Shown here piece after piece: positions 8,177-16,900 of a DNA stretch of 64,000 nucleotides. The notes below the pieces were generated by a model that saw nothing but the letters and a program-made list of their open reading frames with translations, made no database searches and had not been told where the DNA came from. This stretch comes from Novosphingobium sp. B1. Lineage in GTDB: Bacteria; Pseudomonadota; Alphaproteobacteria; Sphingomonadales; Sphingomonadaceae. The position numbers and the translations under genes were made by a program. Position 1 is the stretch's first letter. The number at the start of each line of letters is the position of its first letter. The stretch covers positions 1-64,000 of the forward strand of contig NZ_FWXL01000007.1 in assembly GCF_900176395.1 (NCBI RefSeq), written 5' to 3'.

Positions 8177-10537
8177 TCAGGGCCTAAAGCTCAACGAGAC
8201 CCCAAAAGTCGCTGGACTACCGGAATAACGGCGAACATTGTCGACGAATTTTGCCACATTTGACCAGTAGTACTGATCAAAAATATTCTTACCAAAAACT
8301 TGAGCTCGCCAGCGTTTGTTCTTTGATTCAAGGCCAATACGTAGATCCACCAGTGCATATGAATCAATATCGAGCAGTGTGTTGCTGCCAAATCCCGCAA
8401 CAGTCGCGCTTCTGTAATTTACATTTCCGCCAATGAATGCATCGACCGATTCAGAAACTGACCAAGCGTAGCTTGAATCTAGAATGACTTGATATTTAGG
8501 AGTGTATGGGAATGAATTTCCTTTAAATTGCTGAAGTGCCCCTAAAATATTGTAGTTACTAAAATCACTTGTCACCTCGCTATCCAGATAGGTTCCCGCA
8601 ATTGTTACATTTAATCCTGCCATTGGCCGAAGGTTAATCTGCGCTTCAGCCCCTCGAATTTTTGATCTGGGGATATTGACAAGAGTTTCCAGCGGACCAA
8701 GCAAAGCGGGCTGGACAAGAGTCCGGCCTCTCACTTGCTTGTCGGTGTAGTCATAATAGAAAGCGGCCGCAGAAATGTCCGCCGCACCGTCGAGCACACT
8801 GAATTTGGCGCCCACCTCGTATGCTAGGACTGATTCCTGAACTGCAGGCACGACTTGCGCTATTGCCAAGCCATTAATGGTCGGTGCGCTGCCTGCTTTA
8901 TAGCCACGGCTCACATTCGCATAAATCAATGTTCGTGGACTGGGCTTCCAGTCCAACCCGACGCGCCAGGAGATATTGTCTTGTGACAGTGTCCCGGTGG
9001 CTTCTCCCGGATTCAGGCCGCCATCGACCATGAGGCAACTACCAACAGGAATTGTTGCGAGGGGAGTTAGCCCGCGTGCGGACCGCAGGGCGTTGTACAA
9101 CCCCGTTATTGCTGCGGCTCCGGTTGCTTCAGCGGTTTTCGTACATCCGCTATAGTCGAGTTTGACGTCTGTATATCGCAAGCCGCCATGGACGCGAACG
9201 GTGGGCGATATTTCCCAATCTACGTTCCCGAACAGAGCCTTTGTATCGAAGATTTGGCGATAGGACTGGAGCGTGGCGGGCAGAACACCGTACGGTTGCG
9301 TGACGAAATTCGTCGTCGAATACGCAAGGTCCACACGATTGAGCTCAATCGCGCGATCATGCGCATAATTTCCTCCCACCATGAACCGAATGGGCCCCAG
9401 TTCTGCGGATACTCGAACCTCTTGAGAGAAAGAATCGTTGAAACCGCCCCCCGTGGTTCTCACGTTATTGTATGAAGTCCCATCTTGATCCGTTACCTGA
9501 TCAACGTCGAAGCGAGAATAGGCGGTAATCGACGTTAGCGTGATGGCATCGCTCAGATCAAAGTCTCCTCTTAGCGACATTTGATAAAAGGAATTGTCTT
9601 TGACCAATGGAATTCCGGCATCCCAGTCGGCATCTCGATTATTTTGCGGCGCAGTCGGATATGTGGCCAGCGCAGGAACTTGAGGCGCGAGTCGCAGGCT
9701 GCTCGGAATGAATGCAATAAGTTGCGCAGCCTGCGTGTCTGATCTGTCTCGGAACCCATTGATGTTTAATGTTAGCTTGGCCCCATCTGCTGGGCGCCAG
9801 TCCACGATAAGACGGCCTTGTAGGAGGTCGCGGTCGCCGAGTTCGTCTGTCCGCGTGTAACTGCGCTGCCATTCGTCGCCTCGAAGCAAGCGCCCTGCCA
9901 CTCGAACGCCCAGTGTTTCACCAAGCGGAACGCTGACGAATCCTTGCAAGTCAATCGTATTGAAGCTGGAGTAGCTTGCTTCAACGCCAGCTTTGAAGCT
10001 CCTGCCTGGTTTAGAAGCGATATAGTTGATCGCGCCGCCAGTTGAATTTTGACCAAAAAGTGTACCTTGAGGCCCCTTAAGAACTTCGACGCGCTCCAGG
10101 TCAAAGGCAGCGCCCTGCGCCATGATTGAGAAGGGCAAAGGCACCTCGTCAACGTAAACGCTAACCGCTGGTCGCGCGCCGATCGTCGTGTCAAAAAATC
10201 CAACGCCACGCAGGGAATATACCGGAGCTGATGAACCGCTCTCCACATAAGAAAGACCCGGTGTAAATTTCGTAAGATCCTGAACGCTCTGCACTCCCCG
10301 CTGCAGCAGTGAGTCACCAGAAAGTGCTGTGATTGACATAGGGACGTCAGAGAGGTTTTCGGACCGCTTTTGCGCCGTAACCACGATTTCGGCGACTTCA
10401 TCGGAACCGCTTCCCGATCGCCTTCCAACTTCATCTTCTTGGTTGTCAGCAACCTGAGCTTTGGCGGCCTCTGCAACAGCAGTAGTCGCTAGCAGGTAGC
10501 AAACAAGCGCAAAAAAGCGAACATTTCCCGTTTTCAT
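8177..10537 (-). CDS. Second TonB-dependent outer-membrane receptor, 786 aa
   Basis: Signal peptide (about 25 residues), TonB box EIVVTAQKR near residue 50, plug with LRGVGF and VEVLKGPQGTLFGQN, and a beta-barrel ending SLSFRP. AGGGAGGGG precedes the ATG. It resembles the neighbouring receptor in class but is visibly richer in A and T, with AAA, ATT and AAT codons common, unlike the flanking genes, which suggests a separate acquisition. It is divergent from the TetR gene, and the shared 155-bp gap contains the second copy of the operator element 54 bp upstream of this start. It probably imports the same or a related inducer. Confidence 0.92.
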   Translation of the reverse strand: MKTGNVRFFALVCYLLATTAVAEAAKAQVADNQEDEVGRRSGSGSDEVAEIVVTAQKRSENLSDVPMSITALSGDSLLQRGVQSVQDLTKFTPGLSYVESGSSAPVYSLRGVGFFDTTIGARPAVSVYVDEVPLPFSIMAQGAAFDLERVEVLKGPQGTLFGQNSTGGAINYIASKPGRSFKAGVEASYSSFNTIDLQGFVSVPLGETLGVRVAGRLLRGDEWQRSYTRTDELGDRDLLQGRLIVDWRPADGAKLTLNINGFRDRSDTQAAQLIAFIPSSLRLAPQVPALATYPTAPQNNRDADWDAGIPLVKDNSFYQMSLRGDFDLSDAITLTSITAYSRFDVDQVTDQDGTSYNNVRTTGGGFNDSFSQEVRVSAELGPIRFMVGGNYAHDRAIELNRVDLAYSTTNFVTQPYGVLPATLQSYRQIFDTKALFGNVDWEISPTVRVHGGLRYTDVKLDYSGCTKTAEATGAAAITGLYNALRSARGLTPLATIPVGSCLMVDGGLNPGEATGTLSQDNISWRVGLDWKPSPRTLIYANVSRGYKAGSAPTINGLAIAQVVPAVQESVLAYEVGAKFSVLDGAADISAAAFYYDYTDKQVRGRTLVQPALLGPLETLVNIPRSKIRGAEAQINLRPMAGLNVTIAGTYLDSEVTSDFSNYNILGALQQFKGNSFPYTPKYQVILDSSYAWSVSESVDAFIGGNVNYRSATVAGFGSNTLLDIDSYALVDLRIGLESKNKRWRAQVFGKNIFDQYYWSNVAKFVDNVRRYSGSPATFGVSLSFRP

Positions 10538-10590
10538 GAACCCCTCCCTTTATTCCTGCTGAAAACCGCAGGTGGCGAGCTCATAGCAAA

Positions 10591-10633
10591 ATGATACGAT
10601 CGTTCCAACTCAAAAATGTAACGACCGTATCGG
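10591..10633. promoter_or_regulatory. Second copy of the 43-bp operator, between TonB receptor 2 and tetR
   Basis: Arms ATGATACGATCGTT (10591-10604) and AACGACCGTATCGG (10620-10633) form a 12-of-14 inverted repeat around a 15-bp spacer that differs from that of the 8063 element at one base. The left arm core ACGATCGT is a perfect palindrome. Lying in the divergent gap, it could regulate both the receptor and tetR itself. Confidence 0.75.
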
Positions 10634-10692
10634 TTGCTCCCTGTTGTGTTTGCCGATACGGAAGATAGTCGCAATCCGGGTATGGCGGTGGT

Positions 10693-11547
10693 GTGGAGAG
10701 CAAGTTGGTAATTAAGAAGAAACCAGCGATTGAGGAGTCAGCTGAACATCGCATGCTCCAGCGGCGGGCGCGTAGGTTGCTCGGGAAGGAGTATCCCGTT
10801 CCCACCCTAGAGAATGTAGATGGCGTTGACAGCCATGAGGTTATAGCTGGACCGGAATTGGTCACATCTACCGTTCCTTTACCATCTGTAACGGAGCGCT
10901 CATCCAAGATTCGTGAGCGAATTCTCGACGTTGCGGAACTCCTATTCTCAAGATGGAGCTACACGGGTGTCTCGATCCGCGACGTTACCGACATGGCAGA
11001 AACGCGGCTTGGCAACGTCAACTACTATTTTGGAAGCAAGCAGAACCTATACTTCGAAGTCTTGAGGCGGCGAGCCGAGGTTCTTGCGGCTGCGCGCATC
11101 GAGGCGATGGATGCAGCCATCACCTCGGACCTCTCTGGCGCAAAATTCGTTGAGGCACTGGTCAACGCCTACATGATGCCAGCGATGGAGCGCAGCATCC
11201 ACGGTGGCCCGGGTTGGCGCAATTTCTTCCAGCTGATTGGCCATATAACCTTTTCACGGCTTTGGCCGGCGGAGATCATGGCCCGCTATTTCAATGCGCC
11301 GGCCGAGAAATTTGTTGCGGGGCTAAAGGACAGGTTCCCGGAAGCAACGGAGTTCCAATGCCAAGCCGCCTCCCTACTCATCGTCGGGCCGGTCATCTTC
11401 ATGCTGGCCAGAACAGGTCGGGTCGAGACTTTCAGCAGTCCTGCCTTCAGCTCGAACGACCTTGATGCGCTTACGCCGGATACCCGCCGCTTCGTTGTCG
11501 CCGGCGTCTGTTCAGTCATGAGGATCCCCTACAATGCGGAAGCTTGA
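10693..11547 (+). CDS. TetR-family transcriptional regulator, 284 aa
   Basis: An HTH domain of the TetR type spans about residues 70-118 (IRERILDVAELLF, SIRDVTDMAETRLGNVNYYFGSKQNLYFEVL), followed by an all-helical ligand/dimer domain. The GTG start at 10693 gives a charged, Lys/Arg-rich extension of about 68 residues before the HTH, which is long for the family; a later start (for example the ATG at 10753) is possible and no strong ribosome-binding site decides it. It is divergent from TonB receptor 2 and overlaps the next dehydrogenase by 14 bp, so the two are cotranscribed. It probably represses the locus by binding the ACGRTCGT elements at 8063, 10591 and 13272. Confidence 0.88.
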   Translation: MESKLVIKKKPAIEESAEHRMLQRRARRLLGKEYPVPTLENVDGVDSHEVIAGPELVTSTVPLPSVTERSSKIRERILDVAELLFSRWSYTGVSIRDVTDMAETRLGNVNYYFGSKQNLYFEVLRRRAEVLAAARIEAMDAAITSDLSGAKFVEALVNAYMMPAMERSIHGGPGWRNFFQLIGHITFSRLWPAEIMARYFNAPAEKFVAGLKDRFPEATEFQCQAASLLIVGPVIFMLARTGRVETFSSPAFSSNDLDALTPDTRRFVVAGVCSVMRIPYNAEA

Positions 11548-12361
11548 AAACAGTGTGGCGGTGGTCACCGGCTCGGGGCGGGGGATCGGACGGGAACTCG
11601 CATTCCTACTGGCGAAGGAAGGGGCGAAAGTAGTCGTAAATGACCTCGATCCTGACGCTGCAGCTGAAACGCAGGCAACAATCGTGGCCATGGGCGCATG
11701 TGCGTCCGCGTTCCCCAGGAGTGTGACAAGCTTGAACTTCGCTGAAGAATTGGCGGAGTTTACCAAGGAAACATTCGGCGATGTGCATATCATCGTCAAC
11801 AATGCCGGGTATGTGTGGAACGAACCAGTACACCGAACCACAGACGAACAGTGGGAGGCGATGCAGGCCATTCACCTGACCGCGCCGTTCAGGATCATCA
11901 GGGCATTCCATCCCCTCCTGCGAGAGCGAGTGGATGCCGAGCGCACCGAAGGCAAGTTGGCGAGCCGCAGGATCGTGAATGTGGCGTCGATCGCCGCCAC
12001 ACGCGGCACCGCAGGGCAAGTCGCCTATTCCTCTGCAAAGGCCGGGTTGTTTGGCCTGACGCGATCGTTGGCGAAGGAATGGGGATCAATGAACATCACC
12101 GTAAACTGCGTGGCTTTCGGACTGGTTGATACGCGTCTGACCGCCACAACCGAAGACGGGACGGGCGTCATCAAGATTGAAGGTGAAAAACGCCGCGTGG
12201 GTTTTCTTCCGAATCAGCGAGACGCGTTAATCCGCAGCATCCCGCTCGCCCGCGCAGCCTCGGCGGAAGAAGCCGCCGGCGGGGCATTCATCTTCTGCCT
12301 GCCCGAAGCGAGCTACATCACAGGACAGTGCATCGAAGTGGCTGGCGGCATCGCCTACTGA
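11534..12361 (+). CDS. Short-chain dehydrogenase/reductase (FabG-like), 275 aa
   Basis: Classical SDR: TGSGRGIG at about residues 12-19 for the dinucleotide, NNAG near 91, catalytic Ser in NVASI, and YSSAK (Tyr/Lys pair) near 165. ND in VVVNDLD at the end of the second strand suggests NAD(H) preference. The product resembles 3-hydroxyacyl-CoA or alcohol dehydrogenases of the FabG/multifunctional-protein type. The start lies inside the tetR end (14-bp overlap), implying coupled expression. It is convergent with the next SDR, ten bases apart. Likely role: oxidation of a hydroxyl or hydroxyacyl-CoA intermediate of the locus. Confidence 0.9.
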   Translation: MRKLENSVAVVTGSGRGIGRELAFLLAKEGAKVVVNDLDPDAAAETQATIVAMGACASAFPRSVTSLNFAEELAEFTKETFGDVHIIVNNAGYVWNEPVHRTTDEQWEAMQAIHLTAPFRIIRAFHPLLRERVDAERTEGKLASRRIVNVASIAATRGTAGQVAYSSAKAGLFGLTRSLAKEWGSMNITVNCVAFGLVDTRLTATTEDGTGVIKIEGEKRRVGFLPNQRDALIRSIPLARAASAEEAAGGAFIFCLPEASYITGQCIEVAGGIAY

Positions 12362-12371
12362 ACGGATTGCT

Positions 12372-13172
12372 TCAGCACGCCGTTGCGCCAAATTCCTGAC
12401 GCGAGACCGGATGCGATGTGGACAGGCCCCCATCAACGACGAGCGCATGACCGTTGACATAGCTGGAGTCGTCAGAGGCCAGGAAGAGCGCCGCGCGCGC
12501 AATCTCGTCCGCCGATCCTGCTCTTCGCAGCGGGTTGAGGCGCCCAAGTCGGCCCTCCTTGCCCGCGTCTCGCGCCGCATCAAAAATCATGCTCGTCATT
12601 CCGGTCTCGACCAAACCCGGACAAATCGCATTAACGCGGACATTGCTGCCGGAAAGCTGCTGCGCCGCAACCTGCACAAGATTGATCACACCGGCCTTTG
12701 ACGCCGAGTAGGCAGGGCCGCCTGCGCCCGATCGCAAGCCAGCGATGCTCGCCGTGCAGATAATGGATCCGCCCATGCCTTCGGCCATCGCCTTGGCGCC
12801 GTGCTTGATCGCCAGGAACGTTCCGGTCAGATTGATTCGCAGCAACTGCGCCCAGTCATCTTCATCTTGCTCGAAAAGCGATTTCAGACCTCCGGAAATT
12901 CCCGCATTCGCGAGAACAACATCCAACCTGCCGTAGTCCTTGATTACGTCAGAGATCACTCCGGCGACGATCTGTTCGCGCGAGGAGTCGACGCAACAGG
13001 CCCGTGCCTCGCCGCCCTCACGACAAATCAGCGCGGCAGTTTCTTCCACGGACTCCGCGAGGTCCAGCAGGACAACGGCTGCCCCTTCAGACGCGAACAG
13101 CCTTGCCGAGGCCTTACCGATTCCGCCAGCAGCGCCCGTTACAACCGCGACTCTTCCAGTCAATTTTCCCAT
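12372..13172 (-). CDS. Short-chain dehydrogenase/reductase, 266 aa
   Basis: TGAAGGIG at about residues 12-19, NAG in LANAGI, catalytic Ser in CTASI, and YSASK. Asp after the second strand (VVLLDLA) indicates NAD(H). The C-terminus extends past the usual VDGG by about 17 residues. I placed the start at ATG 13172, where GAGG lies six bases upstream, rather than at the longer frame from 13196. It is transcribed leftward toward the other SDR and has a palindrome related to the TetR operators 100 bp upstream. Two SDRs in one locus fit sequential oxidations of an alcohol and a further hydroxyl, but the substrates are unknown. Confidence 0.9.
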   Translation of the reverse strand: MGKLTGRVAVVTGAAGGIGKASARLFASEGAAVVLLDLAESVEETAALICREGGEARACCVDSSREQIVAGVISDVIKDYGRLDVVLANAGISGGLKSLFEQDEDDWAQLLRINLTGTFLAIKHGAKAMAEGMGGSIICTASIAGLRSGAGGPAYSASKAGVINLVQVAAQQLSGSNVRVNAICPGLVETGMTSMIFDAARDAGKEGRLGRLNPLRRAGSADEIARAALFLASDDSSYVNGHALVVDGGLSTSHPVSRQEFGATAC

Positions 13173-13620
13173 AGATAACCTCGATCCACTCCACACATTT
13201 CACCTGCGATGCTTCGCCGCCCAATTTGAGCGGTAAGACTCCAACGCATGTAGTCATAAACCATCAGAAATGGAACGGTCGTTCCGCTCATTCCGTCCTG
13301 CAGATCATTTCGAAGTTTCTGCAGCGGCCTTGCGGGTGAAGAAACACTCGCAAGAATGACGGTGGTAGGAGGGCATGAACTGCCTAAACGACGCTGCATC
13401 ACAGCCCAAGGCAAACATGCGGTGAATACCGTTCACCCACAATTGCCGCGCGAACCAGCCGCGAATATCCCATAGGGTCGGAGAACGACATCAGCCTGCC
13501 GCGAACCAACAACACTTCGTCGAGCTTACAGCATGATTACAACGGTATAGTCACGCCGGTTTGTAACCAGCTAGAAACGTGGTCACAGGCGAGTAACCCG
13601 TTGAAGTTTCTGACGAAAAC
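13173..13620. other. Intergenic region between the SDR gene and tRNA-Gly
   Basis: No convincing gene is present in these 448 bp. It holds the SDR ribosome-binding site (GAGG), the operator-like palindrome at 13272-13285, and otherwise unassigned sequence. The right half marks the border between the catabolic locus and core genes; a tRNA at this border is a common landing site for mobile DNA, although I see no attachment repeat. Confidence 0.6.
13272..13285. promoter_or_regulatory. Operator-like palindrome upstream of the SDR gene
   Basis: GGAACGGTCGTTCC is palindromic except at its central base pair and contains the same ACGGTCGT core and following TTCC as the arms of the elements at 8063 and 10591. 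It is a single site, not a paired one, 100 bp upstream of the SDR start. Probable third member of the same TetR regulon. Confidence 0.6.
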
Positions 13621-13695
13621 TGGAGCGGGCGAAGGGATTCGAACCCTCGACCCCAACCTTGGCAAGGTTGTGCTCTACCCCTGAGCTACGCCCGC
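13621..13695 (-). tRNA. tRNA-Gly (GCC)
   Basis: The reverse strand folds as a complete cloverleaf: acceptor GCGGGCG paired with CGCCCGC, D arm with AGCTCAGGGGTAGAGC, anticodon stem CAACC/GGTTG with loop TTGCCAA (anticodon GCC), T arm with GGTTCGAATCC, and an encoded CCA at 13623-13621. Confidence 0.97.
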
Positions 13696-13891
13696 TCGTG
13701 CGTTTCTGGCCGGTGGGAAGTGCCCCGTCCGGCTGGGGTGTGGGGGCCTCTAACGGTGAGTCGGAAAGAGCGCAACACCAAAAATGCATCTTGTGTGAAG
13801 TCTTTCGCAAAACCCCCGATTCCCCTTGTCGAAGCGCGAAGCTTTCCCACATTGTGCGACAAACCTGAAAACATCCGAGCGGAGACACATT

Positions 13892-14797
13892 TTGGCCAGC
13901 ATGGGGCTCAATCTCGAAGAACAGAAGGCAGTGGACCGATTCCGCAAGGACGTGGTCGAGCCTTCGATGACGAAGCTCGTCATCCTCGATTTCTGGGCGG
14001 AGTGGTGCGGGCCGTGCAAGGCGCTGAACCCGGTGCTTGAAAAGGTTGCGGCCGAGTATGCCGACAAGGGCGTTGTCTTGGCCAAGGTCAATGTCGACGA
14101 AGAGCAGTTCATCGCCGCGCAGTTCCAGGTGCGCTCGATCCCCACGGTCTATGCAATGTTTCAGGGGCAACCTGTCGCTGATCTGACCCCTGCCCGCACC
14201 GAATCTCAGCTCAAGCAATACCTCGACCAGATCCTCGGCAAGCTGCCCGTACAGGGCGACGAGCCGGTGCAGGACGTGACGCCCTTGCTTGCCATGGGCG
14301 AGGAAGTGCTCGTCGAAGGCGACGGAGATCGTGCTGCAAGCATTTTCGCCCAGATTGTCGAGATCGCGCCCGATAACGCGCAGGCGCACGCCGGGCTTGT
14401 ACGGGCGCTGATTTTGGCAGGTCGAAAGGATGAGGCGCAGGCCGTGCTTGATTCGCTCGATACCACGCTGGCAGCCGATCCAGCGCTGGCTCAGGCCCGT
14501 TCGGCCTTGGCTCTCGCCGGAGATGCCCCAGAAGAAGGTGAACTCGCCGCCCTGCGCGCAGCAGCAGCTGAGCGGCCTGCCGACATGGACGCCCAGCTGG
14601 CCTTCGCCAACGGTCTTTATGCCGCAGGCCAACGTGACGAAGCAGCTGCAAAGCTCCTGGCCATGATCGCATCCGATCGTGAATGGAACGATGGCGCTGC
14701 CAAGACCCGGCTTCTGCAGATTTTCGAGGCAACTGGCCTTGAAGATCCATGGGTGTCGGCGACGCGCCGCAAGCTTTCAACCGTGCTGTTCGGCTGA
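13892..14797 (+). CDS. Thioredoxin-domain protein with TPR-like C-terminus (CnoX/YbbN type), 301 aa
   Basis: An N-terminal thioredoxin fold carries W-C39-G-P-C42 and a cis-proline in SIPTVY; the C-terminal half is a series of alanine-rich TPR-like helix pairs (residues about 125-290). This is the layout of CnoX, a redox-regulated holdase that cooperates with chaperonins. The TTG at 13892 is chosen as the start because GGAG lies seven bases upstream; ATG 13901 is the alternative. The full CxxC suggests genuine disulfide exchange, unlike the E. coli protein, which has SxxC. The next gene follows after five bases, so they form an operon. Confidence 0.88.
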   Translation: MASMGLNLEEQKAVDRFRKDVVEPSMTKLVILDFWAEWCGPCKALNPVLEKVAAEYADKGVVLAKVNVDEEQFIAAQFQVRSIPTVYAMFQGQPVADLTPARTESQLKQYLDQILGKLPVQGDEPVQDVTPLLAMGEEVLVEGDGDRAASIFAQIVEIAPDNAQAHAGLVRALILAGRKDEAQAVLDSLDTTLAADPALAQARSALALAGDAPEEGELAALRAAAAERPADMDAQLAFANGLYAAGQRDEAAAKLLAMIASDREWNDGAAKTRLLQIFEATGLEDPWVSATRRKLSTVLFG

Positions 14798-14802
14798 TCG
14801 GC

Positions 14803-15432
14803 ATGGGCGCGAGCAGCACTTACACGCGCCTGTCGATCTTCCCGCTGACAGGCGCAGTGCTTTATCCCGGTCTGCAATTGCCACTGCACATCTTCGAGCC
14901 ACGTTACCGCGCTATGGTGAGCGATTCGCTGGCGCGCGACCGCCGCATCGCCATGATCCAGCCGCAATCGCCCGCTGAAGGCGCACCGCTGTTTGCCATA
15001 GGTTGCGTGGGCAAGATCGTTGACGTCGAAGCGTCGGAAGATGGCCGCTTCAACCTCGTTCTTGAAGGCATCTCGCGGTTTCGCGTGATCCGCGAGCTCG
15101 ATGTCACTACGCCCTTCCGCCAGATCGAGGCAGAATTGATCGCCGATGACATGGCGGAGGCGTTGAGCGCAGTCGAACGCGCCTCATTCGAAATCGAGGC
15201 GCGACGCTTTGCCGATGCCCAGGGCTATGCGGTCGACTGGGACTCGGTTGGCCGCCTGGACGACATGTCGCTGATCAATGGCGTGTCACAGATCGCTCCA
15301 TTTGACGCCGCTGCCAAGCAGGCGTTGCTCGAGGCTGATTCGCTGGCTGCGCGGTGCGAACTGCTCGTTCAGCTCATGCAGTTCTTCGGCAAGCGCGACA
15401 GCGACGACGGCGGGCGTGTTACCCTGCAATAG
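14803..15432 (+). CDS. LON substrate-binding-domain protein, 209 aa
   Basis: Matches the N-terminal substrate-binding domain of Lon proteases without ATPase or peptidase parts: LSIFPLTGAVLYPGLQLPLHIFEPRY near residues 9-35 is characteristic, then a helical tail. Bacterial free-standing LON-domain proteins have no settled function. I use ATG 14803, right after the preceding stop, because the domain begins immediately after it; the frame is open further upstream into the thioredoxin gene. The link with a thioredoxin/holdase suggests a role in protein quality control, which is inference. Confidence 0.85.
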   Translation: MGASSTYTRLSIFPLTGAVLYPGLQLPLHIFEPRYRAMVSDSLARDRRIAMIQPQSPAEGAPLFAIGCVGKIVDVEASEDGRFNLVLEGISRFRVIRELDVTTPFRQIEAELIADDMAEALSAVERASFEIEARRFADAQGYAVDWDSVGRLDDMSLINGVSQIAPFDAAAKQALLEADSLAARCELLVQLMQFFGKRDSDDGGRVTLQ

Positions 15433-15453
15433 CAGCGCGCAATCCGAGAGCCT

Positions 15454-16074
15454 TCAGAACTGCGCCTGGATCCCGTCAATCACGAACTGCGCCGCAAGCG
15501 CTGCCAGCAGCACGCCTAGCAGCCGGGTGATGACTGCCTCGACCTGCGATCCCAGCGCGCGGATCAGAGGCCTGGCGGCGACGAGCGCCACAAAGCTCAG
15601 GACCATCACGACCACAAGCGCGCCAAGAATGACGACTGTTTCCTGCGTGCCGTTGGCGCGGGCTGTAAGCAACATCACCGAAGCAATCGAGCCCGGGCCT
15701 GCGAGCATCGGCATGGCCATGGGGAATACAGAGACGTCCTCGACCTGCGGCTGCGCCGTACGCACTTTCTCGGCACGCTCCTCGCGTCGTTCGGTACGCT
15801 TTTCGAACACCATGTCGAGCGCGATCAGGAACAGCATGATGCCGCCGGCGATGCGGAAGCTATCGAGTTCGATGTGCAGCGCGCCGAGAAGGTCCTCGCC
15901 AAACAGCGCGAAGACCAGCAGGATGCCAGTTGCGATCAGACAGGCCCGCAGAGCCATGGAGAAGGCCTGCTTGGATGTCGCATTGGCCGTAAGGCCGGCG
16001 TAGATCGGCGCGCAACCGGGCGGGTCGATCACCACGAACAGCGTCACGAAGGCGGAGAGGAAAAGTTGCCACAT
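15454..16074 (-). CDS. MarC-family integral membrane protein, 206 aa
   Basis: Six hydrophobic segments, with the family-typical FVVIDPPGCAPIY loop in the first and PMLAGPGSIASVM in the fourth. A charged loop (RTERREERAEK, about residues 92-103) separates the two three-helix halves. MarC proteins sit in the inner membrane; the name derives from proximity to the mar locus and no transport function is proven. It is five bases downstream of the next gene upstream on the same strand. Confidence 0.9.
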   Translation of the reverse strand: MWQLFLSAFVTLFVVIDPPGCAPIYAGLTANATSKQAFSMALRACLIATGILLVFALFGEDLLGALHIELDSFRIAGGIMLFLIALDMVFEKRTERREERAEKVRTAQPQVEDVSVFPMAMPMLAGPGSIASVMLLTARANGTQETVVILGALVVVMVLSFVALVAARPLIRALGSQVEAVITRLLGVLLAALAAQFVIDGIQAQF

Positions 16075-16078
16075 CGCC

Positions 16079-16849
16079 TCAGATTCCGTTCGCTTTGAAA
16101 CTGCGCGCGATCACTTCGCTCATCGCGCCGTCTTTCCAGATCCATGCCGTGAAGCGGCGGCTGCCATCGGGCATGACCGTGGAGCGCCAGGCGAGGCTGC
16201 CGTCGCGCGACTGGCCGTCCTTGCTATCACCCCTTGGCGATGCCGGAATCGCTCCGGCGAGTGGCCGCATCGGCGGCAGCTTGCTGCCCTCCTTGCGCCC
16301 CCGCTTGCTGCCGGGCTGCGGGGGCGGATCGCCTGCGGGACGCTGGCGTGCAGGACAATCGGCGACCTTGCCCTCGGCCCAGTCCACCTCGCGCAAGGGC
16401 GCCGCCAGATCCTGCCTGTCGTCGAGCACCCACTTCCAGTCGACCTTGCCCTTGAACTGGCGCTGCCAGACAGTGACATATTCGCCGTCGCTGCCGGCGG
16501 CTCCCTGCCAGGCACCAAACGTCAAACCAGCCGATCCATCGCAACTTATCCAAGCCAGATGTGGTGCCCAACTGACCGGCAAAGGTGGGTCCTTGCGATC
16601 CTTGAGCAACGCCTTGACCTGCTTGCGCCCGCCCTCGAACATTTCCGCGGCTTCGCCAGCAGTCTCGCGGAAAGCGGTCCACTGCCCCTTCTCGCGCGCA
16701 AGACGGGAAAAGGCGAGATCGGCAGCGATCAGGGCCGAGGGATTGGCGTAGGCGCGCTGCGGGCGGCCGGATCCGCGCGGATCGGGGGAAGATTGGGCGA
16801 CAGCGGGGCAGGCAAGAACGAGGAATGCGAGGGGGATCAGGCGCTTCAT
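16079..16849 (-). CDS. Exported protein of unknown function, 256 aa
   Basis: A signal peptide (MKRLIPLAFLVLACPAVAQ) is followed by a Pro/Arg-rich stretch and a soluble domain with conserved-looking WISCDGSAGLTFGAW (about 98-113) and TVWQRQFKGKVDWKWVLDD (about 126-145). A central low-complexity, basic Pro/Gly/Lys segment (about 170-205) separates it from a short C-terminal part. I do not recognise the family. Two cysteines (in SCDG and DCPA) could form a periplasmic disulfide. It is cotranscribed with the marC-like gene. Confidence 0.75.
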   Translation of the reverse strand: MKRLIPLAFLVLACPAVAQSSPDPRGSGRPQRAYANPSALIAADLAFSRLAREKGQWTAFRETAGEAAEMFEGGRKQVKALLKDRKDPPLPVSWAPHLAWISCDGSAGLTFGAWQGAAGSDGEYVTVWQRQFKGKVDWKWVLDDRQDLAAPLREVDWAEGKVADCPARQRPAGDPPPQPGSKRGRKEGSKLPPMRPLAGAIPASPRGDSKDGQSRDGSLAWRSTVMPDGSRRFTAWIWKDGAMSEVIARSFKANGI

Positions 16850-16900
16850 CGCATCAGCCTAGCGGATGCGTTGCGCCGTGCCCACCCCGCTTCGGATCGA

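Noticed and set aside
13621..13695. Integration (att) site at tRNA-Gly
   Set aside because: The tRNA borders the accessory locus, but no direct repeat of its 3' end was found in the neighbouring sequence and no integrase is present.
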